This document shows positions 55,842-64,000 of a DNA stretch of 64,000 nt, in pieces. Numbering within the stretch: the stretch's first letter is position 1; each line of letters starts with the position of its first letter. Made by a program: the position numbers and the translations under genes. The notes below the pieces were generated by a model. It ran no database searches and was not told where the DNA came from. It saw only the letters and a list, made by a program, of their open reading frames with translations. The DNA comes from Streptomyces sp. ISL-10 (lineage in GTDB: Bacteria > Actinomycetota > Actinomycetes > Streptomycetales > Streptomycetaceae), in contig NZ_JAGGOJ010000011.1 in NCBI RefSeq assembly GCF_018614575.1, positions 496,001-560,000 of the forward strand, given 5' to 3'.

Positions 55842-57064
55842 CGGGCGTCCGTCAGCTCGGCGAACGCCGCCTCGTGGGCGCGGCGGCGCGCCAGGTCCCG
55901 GGCGTGGATCTCCCGCGCCACGGCCGTCAGCTCCACGGCGGGCGCGCGCAGATCGACCCGGCTCGCCTCGGCAACCCGCTCCGTCCACTCCTGCGGTACG
56001 GCCCCCTCGCCGTGCAGGGCTCCCACGATCGCTCCGGCCATCGTCGCGATCGAGTCGCAGTCGCGCCCGTAGTTGACGCAGGACAGGACCGTACGCCGGA
56101 AGTCGCCGTCACCGACCAGCAGCATGCCGAGGGCGATGGGCAACTCCTCGATCGAGTGCAGTCGCGAGGGCCGCCGCGCCCCCAGCGACGGGGCGCGGTA
56201 GTCGGGACCGACCGTGTCGAACGGTGCCACCGCGGCCCGCAGCGGGCCGAGCGCGGACTCGAAGTCCGAGTGATGGGCGGCCGCTTCGGCGACGGCCTCG
56301 ATCGCGGCCTGTGTGCCGTCCTTGGCGAGGGCGAGCGCCGCGTCCACCACGGTGGCGGGCGTCGACTGAGGAAGGCAGGCCGCGGCGACCGCCGCCGCGA
56401 AGACGCCGGCCGCCTCGCGGCCGTACGAGGACTGGTGCGCGCCGGCGATGTCGAGGGCCTCGTGGTACGCGGCCGTCGGGTCGGCGGCGTTGACGAGGCC
56501 GACCGGTGCCATGTACATCGCGGCACCGCAGTTGACGATGTTGCCGACGCCCGCCTCGCGCGGGTCGTTGTGCCCGTAGTACAGGCGGTGGACGATCCAC
56601 TTCTCGGCCAGGAAGACCCGGTGCAGGGGGAGGGCCTCTGCCTCCAGTTCGGGGATCCAGCGGGTGTTGGAGATCAGGTCCGGGACGAGGTGGTCGGCGA
56701 CGGCGTAGGCGTCCAGATGGTCGCGGACGGTGGCGTAGACGCGGACCAGGGCATGGGTCATCAACGTGTCGTCGGTGATGTGGCCGTTGCCCTTGTGGTA
56801 AGGGGCGAGCGGGCGCGCGGTGCGCCATTCGTCGCCGTTCCAGGGGCCGACGATGCCTTCGACGCGGCCGCCGTGCCGCTCGACGATCTGTTCCGGTGTG
56901 TAGCCCTCGACGGGGCCGCCGAGAGCGTCGCCGACGGCGGCGCCCACGAGGCTGCCCCGGAAGCGGTCGTCGAGTGAGGGGGGCGGGGGAGTCGTACGCT
57001 CTGCCGTCGACGTGTTCGTCGTGCTCGCCGCGCTCGCCGCCGTGTTCGCCGTCGCTGTCGTCAT
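55838..57064 (-). CDS. ADP-ribosylglycohydrolase-family protein 2
   Basis: 408 residues. A Thr/Ala-rich N-terminus is followed by the classical core: GAAVGDALGGPVEGY, GHITDDTLMTHAL and NYGRDCDSIATMAGAI. All three acidic metal-binding motifs are intact, so it is probably an active hydrolase of an N- or O-ribosyl bond. ATG 57064. The 75-bp gap to paralogue 3 is the only non-overlapping junction in the operon. Confidence 0.9.
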   Translation of the reverse strand: MTTATANTAASAASTTNTSTAERTTPPPPSLDDRFRGSLVGAAVGDALGGPVEGYTPEQIVERHGGRVEGIVGPWNGDEWRTARPLAPYHKGNGHITDDTLMTHALVRVYATVRDHLDAYAVADHLVPDLISNTRWIPELEAEALPLHRVFLAEKWIVHRLYYGHNDPREAGVGNIVNCGAAMYMAPVGLVNAADPTAAYHEALDIAGAHQSSYGREAAGVFAAAVAAACLPQSTPATVVDAALALAKDGTQAAIEAVAEAAAHHSDFESALGPLRAAVAPFDTVGPDYRAPSLGARRPSRLHSIEELPIALGMLLVGDGDFRRTVLSCVNYGRDCDSIATMAGAIVGALHGEGAVPQEWTERVAEASRVDLRAPAVELTAVAREIHARDLARRRAHEAAFAELTDAR

Positions 57065-57139
57065 GCCCCGATTGTTCCCTTGGGGTGGCGGTTGACGGCG
57101 TACCGCGCGCCCGGATTCGACCGTGGCCCCTCGGCTGCC

Positions 57140-58351
57140 CTACAGCGTGTCCGCGAGCAGGCCGGCGAGGTCGACGAGGTCCGTCCCGGCGAGATGGGGC
57201 AGGGCGCAGCCCGCGAGGATGCGGCAGGACTCGCGCCAGGTGCCGGGCACGGCGTCGCCGCCGCCGAGGACGCCGGTCAGCGCGCCGGCCAGCGCGGGCG
57301 CGGAGTCGGCGACCCGGGAGAGACACGCGGCCGCGGGCACCGCCTCGGCGACCCGGCCGCGGGCGGCGATGGTGACGGCGAGTGCGATGGGGACGGTCTC
57401 GGCTGCGGCGATGCCGTAGCTGTACACGTGGTCGACGATCTGATGCTCCAGCAGGGGCACAAGCTCGAACGCCCCTTCGGCGCCGCGGGCGAGTGCGACG
57501 GCGTGGCGCGCGTTGCGGCCGATCTCCGTGGACTCGGGAAGCTGGGCCAGTGCGGTCTCGACGGTGTCGTCGACGGACGCGCCGCCGAGCGCCGCGGCCA
57601 CGGCGGCGGCCATGGCACGCGCGCCGTGCACTCCGTCGCCGTCCTGGGTGTAGCGGGCGTCGAACTCGGCGAGTTCGGCGGCCGCGGCCGGGTCGCCGGG
57701 ATGCACGACGGCGAGTACGGCGGCCCGTACGCAGGCCGCGTCGTCGAAGTAGTGCGGATTGTCGTGGCCGGTGGCGGGCGGGCGCAGCCCGGTCGCGAGG
57801 TTGCCCAGTCCGGCGCGTACGGAGATGCGGGCGCGCAGGGGGAGCACGGCGGACTCGACCTCGGGGGCGCGGTCGGCGGCCGCGGCGACCTGGCTGGCGA
57901 GGGAGTTCCAGGCCAGGTCCACGGCGGCGCGCACCCGGCGGCCGGGTGCGAGGCCGCGGAAGTGGTCGCCGGAGGCGGTGAGCACGGTCCCGGCGGCGAA
58001 CGCGGCCCACTCGGCGTCGTCGGACGGACCGAGCCGGAGGGGTTCCGGGGGCTGGTTGAGGGCGATGGGCACGGGGAGGGTGGTGGTGGCGTTGTGCTCG
58101 GCGAAGGTGTCGAGCTCCCGGGTGAGCCGCCGGGTCCACTCGGGCATGCGGCCGGCGCGATGCCGCGCGGCGGGCCAGCCGGCGGCGTCGCCTGCGGCGA
58201 GCCCGAGCAGCAGCCCCTCGACCGCCCGTTCCGGGCCCGGTGGCGTCGCCTTCGTACGGGCAGGAGGCCCGGCCCCGGTCTCCTGGGGCGGGGGCGCGTG
58301 GGGAGGGGTCGCGTCGGTCGTGGGCAGGCCCTCGGGGGGTGGGGGCGTCAT
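57140..58351 (-). CDS. ADP-ribosylglycohydrolase-family protein 3 (divergent)
   Basis: 403 residues. The core start LLLGLAAGDAAGWP is present and an acidic SDDAEWAAF replaces TDDT. The C-terminal Asp-x-Asp site is degraded to SRVADSAPALAGAL. It may be catalytically altered or a binding paralogue. The first 45 residues are Pro-rich. ATG 58351 overlaps paralogue 4 by 4 bp. Confidence 0.85.
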   Translation of the reverse strand: MTPPPPEGLPTTDATPPHAPPPQETGAGPPARTKATPPGPERAVEGLLLGLAAGDAAGWPAARHRAGRMPEWTRRLTRELDTFAEHNATTTLPVPIALNQPPEPLRLGPSDDAEWAAFAAGTVLTASGDHFRGLAPGRRVRAAVDLAWNSLASQVAAAADRAPEVESAVLPLRARISVRAGLGNLATGLRPPATGHDNPHYFDDAACVRAAVLAVVHPGDPAAAAELAEFDARYTQDGDGVHGARAMAAAVAAALGGASVDDTVETALAQLPESTEIGRNARHAVALARGAEGAFELVPLLEHQIVDHVYSYGIAAAETVPIALAVTIAARGRVAEAVPAAACLSRVADSAPALAGALTGVLGGGDAVPGTWRESCRILAGCALPHLAGTDLVDLAGLLADTL

Positions 58352-59400
58352 CGCGGGATGGGGGTCAGGAGCGTGGCCACGTCCAGGACGTGGTGGCCGC
58401 GCATCGACGGGAGGCAGCTGCCGCGGACCGGGCCGATCGCCGACGCCCATGCGTCCGGGATCGCCCGCGCCCCGGACACCGCTCCCGACAGCGCCCCCGC
58501 CACCGCCGCGGTCGTGTCCGCGTCGCGGCCCATGTTCACCGCCGTGAGCACCGAGCCGCGGAAGTCTCCGCGGGCCGCCGCGAACGCGCCGAAGGCCAGA
58601 CCCACCGCCTCCGGTGCCAGGTCCGTCCAGGGATAGCCGCCGATCACCACGGTCGAGCGGATCGCGCGTTCCATGGTGAGGACGTCCGGGTAGGCGCGGC
58701 CCGCCGCCACCACCGCGCGGCGCATCGAGCGGGCCGTCCACGAGTCCATCGGCACCACCGACAGCGCCGCGCCGATCACCCCGGCCGGCCCCGCGCCGCC
58801 CATCGCCGCCGCGACCCCGGCCGCGACCGCGCGGCCGCCGTAGATGCCCTCGCCGTCGTGGCTGACGCTGCCGTCGATCGTCACCAGCCGGGCTGCCTCC
58901 TCCGGCTGCCCGGCCGCGAAGACGCCGAACGGGGCCGCCCGCATCGCCAGGCCGTCGCTCCATGCGTGCCGGTGCTGCGCCGAGATCGGGGCGGCGAGGC
59001 CGCGGCGGAGGTTCTCCAGCGTGCCGCGCTCGCTGAAGCCCGCGCCGCGGAAGGGGCCCTCGTCCAGGTCCGCGATCCACTCGTGCCACGCCGACTCGAC
59101 ATGCGCGACGGTCAGCTTTGAACCGTGCCGGGCGAGGAGCAGGCCCGAGAAGATCGCGTACTCGGTGTCGTCCGTCCCCGCGGGATCGTCGCTGACGAAG
59201 CCCTCGATACGGCCCCAGCGGCGGCGGATCTCGGAGGGCCGCAGGTTCTCGGCGGGCGCGCCGAGCGCGTCGCCGACCGCGAGGCCGAGCAGCGCGCCCC
59301 TCGCCCGGTCGTGGACGTCCGCGGCGCGGGGGAGGGCGTCGGCGGCGGGCGTCCGTTCCCCGGACGCCGAGGCTGTGGACGTCTCGGTCAGCAACTCCAT
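58348..59400 (-). CDS. ADP-ribosylglycohydrolase-family protein 4 (first gene of operon)
   Basis: 350 residues with an intact core: GLAVGDALGAPAENL, GTDDTEYAIFS and NMGRDADTTAAVAGAL, matching the dinuclear metal site of DraG/ARH hydrolases. It is promoter-proximal; a LacI-like palindrome lies 69 bp upstream of its ATG (59400). It probably carries a principal activity of the pathway. Confidence 0.91.
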   Translation of the reverse strand: MELLTETSTASASGERTPAADALPRAADVHDRARGALLGLAVGDALGAPAENLRPSEIRRRWGRIEGFVSDDPAGTDDTEYAIFSGLLLARHGSKLTVAHVESAWHEWIADLDEGPFRGAGFSERGTLENLRRGLAAPISAQHRHAWSDGLAMRAAPFGVFAAGQPEEAARLVTIDGSVSHDGEGIYGGRAVAAGVAAAMGGAGPAGVIGAALSVVPMDSWTARSMRRAVVAAGRAYPDVLTMERAIRSTVVIGGYPWTDLAPEAVGLAFGAFAAARGDFRGSVLTAVNMGRDADTTAAVAGALSGAVSGARAIPDAWASAIGPVRGSCLPSMRGHHVLDVATLLTPIPR

Positions 59401-59468
59401 GAGGGGCCCTTTCGCGCGCGCGAGCCTGTTCCCGGATATGTGCCACGCGCCGCCCGCGAAACAGCCAA

Positions 59469-59480
59469 AGAAACGTTTCT
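59469..59480. promoter_or_regulatory. LacI-family operator-like palindrome
   Basis: AGAAACGTTTCT is a perfect 12-bp palindrome with the central CG step typical of LacI/RbsR-type operators. It lies in the 217-bp divergent gap between the ADP-ribosylglycohydrolase operon and the VIT gene. Confidence 0.7.
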
Positions 59481-59617
59481 GTCACCCGGCTCGCTGCACC
59501 GCTCCCTGGTAGGTAAGTACGGCCTGCCTTGCTGGCGCGCCCCTTACGTGGTGCGTATTTTCGAGGGATCGAGGGGGAGCGGGCCCGCCGGGTGCCGCTG
59601 CTGGAAAGGGGATAGCT

Positions 59618-60346
59618 GTGTCCATCATCGAAACCGAGGCCGCGCTTCACGAGGCGCACCGTGACAACCACACCCACCGTGATGTGAACGGCGGCTGGCT
59701 GCGCCCTGCGGTGTTCGGTGCGATGGACGGGCTCGTTTCCAACCTCGCCCTGATGACCGGCGTTGCGGGCGGTGCCGTCTCGCCGCAGACCGTCGTGATC
59801 ACGGGACTGGCGGGACTCGCGGCCGGCGCGTTCTCCATGGCGGCGGGCGAGTACACCTCCGTCGCCTCGCAGCGCGAGCTCGTCCAAGCCGAACTGGACG
59901 TCGAGCGGCGGGAGTTGCGCAAGCACCCGGTGGACGAGATGGAGGAGCTCGCCGCGCTCTACGTCGCCCGTGGCGTCGAGCCCCCGCTCGCCCGTGAGGT
60001 GGCCATGCAGCTCTCCCGGGATCCGGAGCAGGCGCTGGAGATCCACGCCCGCGAGGAGCTCGGCATCGATCCCGACGATCTGCCTTCGCCCGCCGTCGCC
60101 GCCGTCTCCTCCTTCGGTTCGTTCGCGCTCGGCGCGCTGCTGCCGGTCCTGCCGTACCTCCTGGGCGCCACCGCCCTGTGGCCGGCCGTGCTGCTCGCCC
60201 TGGTCGGTCTTTTCGCCTGCGGCGCGCTGGTGGCCAGGGTCACGGCTCGCAGCTGGTGGTTCAGCGGGCTGCGTCAGTTCGCGCTGGGCGGGGCCGCGGC
60301 GGCCGTCACGTACGGTCTGGGCATGCTCATCGGCGCCGCCGTCTGA
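59618..60346 (+). CDS. VIT1/CCC1-family iron/manganese transporter
   Basis: 242 residues. Signature FGAMDGLVSNLALMTGVAGG begins helix 1; GLAAGAFSMAAGEYTSVASQRE ends helix 2, and a cytosolic Glu-rich metal-binding domain (about 88-150) follows. Three helices complete the fold. It moves Fe2+ or Mn2+ out of the cytoplasm. GTG 59618 has GGAAAGGGG upstream. A weak iron-box-like sequence is at 59509-59527. Confidence 0.9.
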   Translation: MSIIETEAALHEAHRDNHTHRDVNGGWLRPAVFGAMDGLVSNLALMTGVAGGAVSPQTVVITGLAGLAAGAFSMAAGEYTSVASQRELVQAELDVERRELRKHPVDEMEELAALYVARGVEPPLAREVAMQLSRDPEQALEIHAREELGIDPDDLPSPAVAAVSSFGSFALGALLPVLPYLLGATALWPAVLLALVGLFACGALVARVTARSWWFSGLRQFALGGAAAAVTYGLGMLIGAAV

Positions 60347-60380
60347 CGGGGACTCTGCCCCGGATTCCGCACCGGTCCTG

Positions 60381-60477
60381 GTCCAGGGCCGGTGCGGTGG
60401 CGCGTCGAGGGCGGGTGCGGTCGCGCGTCCAGGGCCGGTGCGGGGACGCGCGTCCAGGGCCGGTGCGGGGACGTTTC
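60381..60477. repeat. Four 23-25-bp tandem repeats downstream of the VIT gene
   Basis: GTCCAGGGCCGGTGCGG-type units start at 60381, 60404 (diverged gtcgagggcgg), 60427 and 60452, separated by short GC-rich spacers. No gene is seen between 60347 and 60856. Confidence 0.8.
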
Positions 60478-60575
60478 GAAGACCCGCGCTGGCGTTTCGG
60501 GGCTGTGTCGGCGACCCTGTGACGTACGTCCTCTCCTCGGATCGGGGTCGGGATGAGACACTATGCAAGGCACAA

Positions 60576-60613
60576 CATAAGTAGCCGTTACCCGGCGGTT
60601 TCGACGCCGTAAT
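60576..60613. promoter_or_regulatory. GlnR-box-like array upstream of gltB
   Basis: On the minus strand the pentamers ATTAC, GAAAC, GTAAC and TTATG are each separated by exactly 6 nt (60613 down to 60576). The actinobacterial GlnR consensus is gTnAc-n6-GaAAc repeated twice; the first three fit well and the fourth is weak. Confidence 0.65.
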
Positions 60614-60856
60614 CACCGGGCATGAGCCGTAGGCGCTGCGGGCAACGAAGCCCGCTCCTGCGATGGTCCTCCGAATCCCGATCCGCCGGTCTGTTCGGCT
60701 GTGACCCACCCTTCACCGCTTGGCGCGGTGTCCGCATGCTGGAATGAGCTATCCGCTTTCCGAGAAGCACTCCATCATGTAACCTGCACGAAATTTCGCG
60801 GAGGGCCAACGTCGTCCCTCGGCACTGCACATGCCACGACGACGACGGGAGAGCCG

Positions 60857-63800
60857 ATGCGTTCCGACGCCTGGTCGCCCATGGACGGTCGCCCCGCCCC
60901 CCAGGGGATGTACGACCCCCGTAACGAACACGACGCCTGCGGTGTCGGGTTCGTGGCCACCCTCACCGGTGTAGCCAGCCATGAGCTGGTCGAGCAGGCG
61001 CTGACCGTACTGCGGAACCTCGAACACCGCGGCGCCACCGGCTCCGAGCCCGACTCCGGCGACGGCGCCGGCATCCTGATGCAGGTGCCGGACGCGTTCC
61101 TGCGCGAGGTCGCCGGATTCGACCTTCCCGACGCCGGTTCGTACGCCGTCGGCATCGCCTTCCTTCCCGCCGACGGCTCCGCACAGGCCGTCTCGCGGAT
61201 CGAGACGATCGCCGCCGAAGAGGGCCTGAACGTCCTCGGCTGGCGCGAGGTCCCCGTCACGCCCGACCTCCTCGGCAACGGCGCCCGGGCCACCATGCCC
61301 GCCTTCCGCCAGCTCTTCGTGGCCGACGGCAGGAGCCGCGGCATCGCGCTGGACCGCAAGGCCTTCGTGCTGCGCAAGCGCTCCGAGCGCGAGGCAGGGG
61401 TGTACTTCCCCTCCCTCTCCGCCCGCACGATTGTCTACAAGGGCATGCTGACCACCGGACAGCTGGAGCCCTTCTTCCCGGACCTGTCCGACCGCCGCTG
61501 CGCCACCGCCGTCGCGCTCGTGCACTCCCGGTTCTCCACGAACACGTTCCCGAGCTGGCCGCTGGCCCACCCGTACCGGTTCGTCGCGCACAACGGCGAG
61601 ATCAACACGGTCAAGGGCAACCGCAACTGGATGCGCGCCCGTGAGTCCCAGCTCGCGACCGGACTCTTCGGCGAGGGCGCCTTGGACCGGATCTTCCCGG
61701 TCTGCACCCCCGACGCGTCCGACTCCGCCTCCTTCGACGAGGTCCTGGAGCTGCTGCACCTCGGCGGGCGTTCGCTGCCGCACTCCGTGCTGATGATGGT
61801 CCCCGAGGCGTGGGAGAACCACGACTCGATGGACCCGGCCCGGCGCGCTTTCTACCAGTACCACTCCACGATGATGGAGCCCTGGGACGGCCCGGCCTGC
61901 GTCACCTTCACCGACGGCACCCAGGTCGGCGCGGTCCTCGACCGCAACGGACTGCGCCCCGGCCGCTACTGGGTCACCGACGACGGTCTCGTCGTCCTCT
62001 CCTCCGAGGTCGGCGTCCTCGACATCGACCCCGCCAAGGTCGTCCGCAAGGGCCGGCTCCAGCCCGGCAAGATGTTCCTCGTCGACACCGCCGAGCACCG
62101 CATCATCGAGGACGACGAGATCAAGTCCGCCCTCGCCGCCGAGGCTCCGTACGCCGAGTGGCTGGAGACCGGCGAGATCGAGCTCGAGGACCTGCCCGAG
62201 CGCGAGCACATCGTCCACACCCACGCCTCGGTCACCCGCCGCCAGCAGACCTTCGGCTACACCGAGGAGGAGCTGCGCGTCATCCTGGCGCCGATGGCCC
62301 GCACCGGTGGCGAGCCGCTCGGCTCGATGGGCACCGACTCGCCGATCGCCGCGCTCTCCGAGCGGCCGCGGCTGCTCTTCGACTACTTCACCCAGCTGTT
62401 CGCGCAGGTCACCAACCCGCCGCTGGACGCCATCCGCGAGGAGCTCGTCACCTCGCTGCACTCCTCGCTCGGCCCCCAGGGCAACCTGCTGGAGCCGACC
62501 GCCGCGTCCTGCCGCAGCGTCACCCTGCCCTTCCCGGTGATCGACAACGACGAGCTGGCCAAGCTCATCCACATCAACGCCGACGGCGACATGCCCGGCA
62601 TGACGGCCGCCACGCTCGCCGGCCTCTACCGGGTCTCCGGCGGCGGCGACGCGCTGGCCGCCCGGATCGAGGAGATCTGCGCCGAGGCCGACGCCGCCAT
62701 CGAGAACGGCGCGCGCCTGATCGTGCTCTCCGACCGGCACTCGGACGCCGAACACGCGCCGATCCCGTCGCTGCTGCTCACCTCGGCCGTGCACCACCAC
62801 CTCATCCGCACCAAGCAGCGCACCCAGGTGGGCCTGCTGGTCGAGGCCGGTGACGTGCGCGAGGTCCACCACGTCGCGCTGCTCATCGGCTACGGCGCCG
62901 CCGCCGTCAACCCGTACCTGGCGATGGAGTCCGTCGAGGACCTGGTCCGCGCCGGCACGTTCATCGAGGGCCTGGAGCCCGAGCAGGCCATCCGCAACCT
63001 GATCTACGCCCTCGGCAAGGGCGTCCTCAAGGTCATGTCCAAGATGGGCATCTCCACGGTCGCCTCCTACCGCGGCGCGCAGGTCTTCGAGGCCGTCGGC
63101 CTGGACGAGGCGTTCGTCGAGAAGTACTTCAACGGCACCGCCACCAAGATCGGCGGCGCCGGTCTCGACGTCGTCGCCAAGGAAGTCGCCGCCCGTCACG
63201 CCAAGGCCTACCCGGCCTCCGGCGTCCCCTCCGCGCACCGTGCGCTGGAGATCGGCGGCGAGTACCAGTGGCGCCGCGAGGGCGAGCCGCACCTGTTCGA
63301 CCCCGAGACGGTCTTCCGCCTGCAGCACGCCACGCGCTCCAAGCGGTACGACATCTTCAAGAAGTACACGGACCGCGTGAACGAGCAGTCCGAGCGGCTG
63401 ATGACCCTGCGCGGCCTCTTCGGCTTCAAGTCCGGCCGCGAGCCGATCTCCATCGACGAGGTCGAGCCCGTCTCCGAGATCGTCAAGCGCTTCTCCACCG
63501 GCGCCATGTCGTACGGCTCCATCTCCAAGGAGGCGCACGAGACCCTCGCGATCGCCATGAACCAGCTGGGCGCCAAGTCCAACACCGGTGAGGGCGGCGA
63601 GGACCCGGAGCGTCTCTACGACCCCGAGCGCCGCTCCTCCATCAAGCAGGTCGCCTCCGGCCGCTTCGGCGTCACCAGCGAGTACCTGGTCAACGCGGAC
63701 GACATCCAGATCAAGATGGCCCAGGGCGCCAAGCCCGGCGAGGGCGGCCAGCTGCCCGGCCACAAGGTCTACCCGTGGGTGGCCAAGACGCGTCACTCGA

Positions 63801-64000
63801 CGCCGGGCGTGGGCCTGATCTCCCCGCCGCCGCACCACGACATCTACTCCATCGAGGACCTGGCCCAGCTGATCCACGACCTCAAGAACGCGAACCCGGC
63901 CGCGCGTATCCACGTGAAGCTGGTGTCCGAGGTCGGAGTCGGCACGGTCGCCGCGGGTGTCTCCAAGGCGCACGCCGATGTCGTCCTCATCTCCGGCCAC
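60857..64000 (+). CDS. gltB: Glutamate synthase (GOGAT) large subunit, 3' truncated by window edge
   Basis: 1048 codons are visible of about 1500. A ~27-residue propeptide (ending NEHDA) precedes Cys28, the N-terminal nucleophile of the class II glutaminase (CGVGFVA). [25 protein letters not shown] and [12 protein letters not shown] complete that domain. A central domain follows, then the start of the FMN synthase domain ([43 protein letters not shown]). It transfers glutamine amide to 2-oxoglutarate in ammonium assimilation. ATG 60857 has GGGAGA upstream. The frame is open to the window end. Confidence 0.97.
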   Translation, partial: MRSDAWSPMDGRPAPQGMYDPRNEHDACGVGFVATLTGVASHELVEQALTVLRNLEHRGATGSEPDSGDGAGILMQVPDAFLREVAGFDLPDAGSYAVGIAFLPADGSAQAVSRIETIAAEEGLNVLGWREVPVTPDLLGNGARATMPAFRQLFVADGRSRGIALDRKAFVLRKRSEREAGVYFPSLSARTIVYKGMLTTGQLEPFFPDLSDRRCATAVALVHSRFSTNTFPSWPLAHPYRFVAHNGEINTVKGNRNWMRARESQLATGLFGEGALDRIFPVCTPDASDSASFDEVLELLHLGGRSLPHSVLMMVPEAWENHDSMDPARRAFYQYHSTMMEPWDGPACVTFTDGTQVGAVLDRNGLRPGRYWVTDDGLVVLSSEVGVLDIDPAKVVRKGRLQPGKMFLVDTAEHRIIEDDEIKSALAAEAPYAEWLETGEIELEDLPEREHIVHTHASVTRRQQTFGYTEEELRVILAPMARTGGEPLGSMGTDSPIAALSERPRLLFDYFTQLFAQVTNPPLDAIREELVTSLHSSLGPQGNLLEPTAASCRSVTLPFPVIDNDELAKLIHINADGDMPGMTAATLAGLYRVSGGGDALAARIEEICAEADAAIENGARLIVLSDRHSDAEHAPIPSLLLTSAVHHHLIRTKQRTQVGLLVEAGDVREVHHVALLIGYGAAAVNPYLAMESVEDLVRAGTFIEGLEPEQAIRNLIYALGKGVLKVMSKMGISTVASYRGAQVFEAVGLDEAFVEKYFNGTATKIGGAGLDVVAKEVAARHAKAYPASGVPSAHRALEIGGEYQWRREGEPHLFDPETVFRLQHATRSKRYDIFKKYTDRVNEQSERLMTLRGLFGFKSGREPISIDEVEPVSEIVKRFSTGAMSYGSISKEAHETLAIAMNQLGAKSNTGEGGEDPERLYDPERRSSIKQVASGRFGVTSEYLVNADDIQIKMAQGAKPGEGGQLPGHKVYPWVAKTRHSTPGVGLISPPPHHDIYSIEDLAQLIHDLKNANPAARIHVKLVSEVGVGTVAAGVSKAHADVVLISGH

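Noticed and set aside
57140-60709. Single 1189-codon minus-strand reading frame spanning three genes
   Set aside because: Only the part from 58351 down matches a protein family. The upstream part is out-of-frame shadow of the VIT gene and paralogue 4.
60749-64000. 1083-codon minus-strand open frame across gltB
   Set aside because: Antisense shadow of gltB, which is fully recognisable on the plus strand from 60857.

Overview
The window is high-GC chromosomal DNA of a Streptomyces-type actinomycete. The indications are: GTG starts alongside ATG, strong GC bias at third codon positions (which produces long antisense shadow frames), a polar-growth DivIVA, a PriA-type HisA, TrpM, an actinobacterial ileS T-box leader, and rare TTA codons confined to two genes. 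From memory, the gene order (divIVA, ileS, dksA-like, lspA, rluD, phoD, dnaE, his cluster, trp cluster, lgt, gltB) matches the conserved core of Streptomyces chromosomes. No prophage, insertion sequence, CRISPR array, rRNA or tRNA was recognised.

Layout. Positions 1-11 kb hold the 3' end of divIVA, a tandem-repeat intergenic region, ileS with its T-box on the minus strand, a histone-H1-like/DksA zinc-finger fusion, lspA, an RluD-type pseudouridine synthase, a GNAT protein and a CPA1 antiporter. Positions 10.5-19 kb are mostly minus strand: a methyltransferase, an MscS channel, a secreted M43-like metalloprotease, a Tat-exported PhoD phosphatase, a DsbA-like thioredoxin, a membrane protein and a DUF2252 protein, with one divergent alpha/beta hydrolase. 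Positions 19-32 kb hold dnaE, a small basic protein, a NYN-domain protein, an ABC exporter pair, ybaK, a LON-domain protein, and a beta-helix membrane protein carrying a TTA codon.

Positions 31.9-50 kb are the amino-acid biosynthesis block: hisD-hisC-hisB-(small membrane protein)-hisH-priA-ridA-hisF, then a TTA-containing PucR-type regulator, two decayed pseudogenes, hisI-trpE-TIGR02234-HGxxPAAW, a DUF2752 protein, trpC-trpM-trpB-trpA, a second DsbA-like protein and lgt. No trpF is present; PriA should supply that step. hisG, hisE and trpD are not in the window.

Positions 51.3-59.4 kb form the most unusual unit. Seven minus-strand genes encode four different ADP-ribosylglycohydrolase-family proteins, a ribokinase-type PfkB kinase, a CaiB/BaiF CoA-transferase and a CitE-like lyase. 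Five of the six junctions are 4-bp ATGA overlaps, and a perfect LacI-type palindrome (AGAAACGTTTCT) lies upstream of the first gene. This looks like a dedicated catabolic or salvage pathway for a ribosylated or ADP-ribosylated compound. The window ends with a divergent VIT-family metal transporter and the first 1048 codons of gltB, which is preceded by a GlnR-box-like array.
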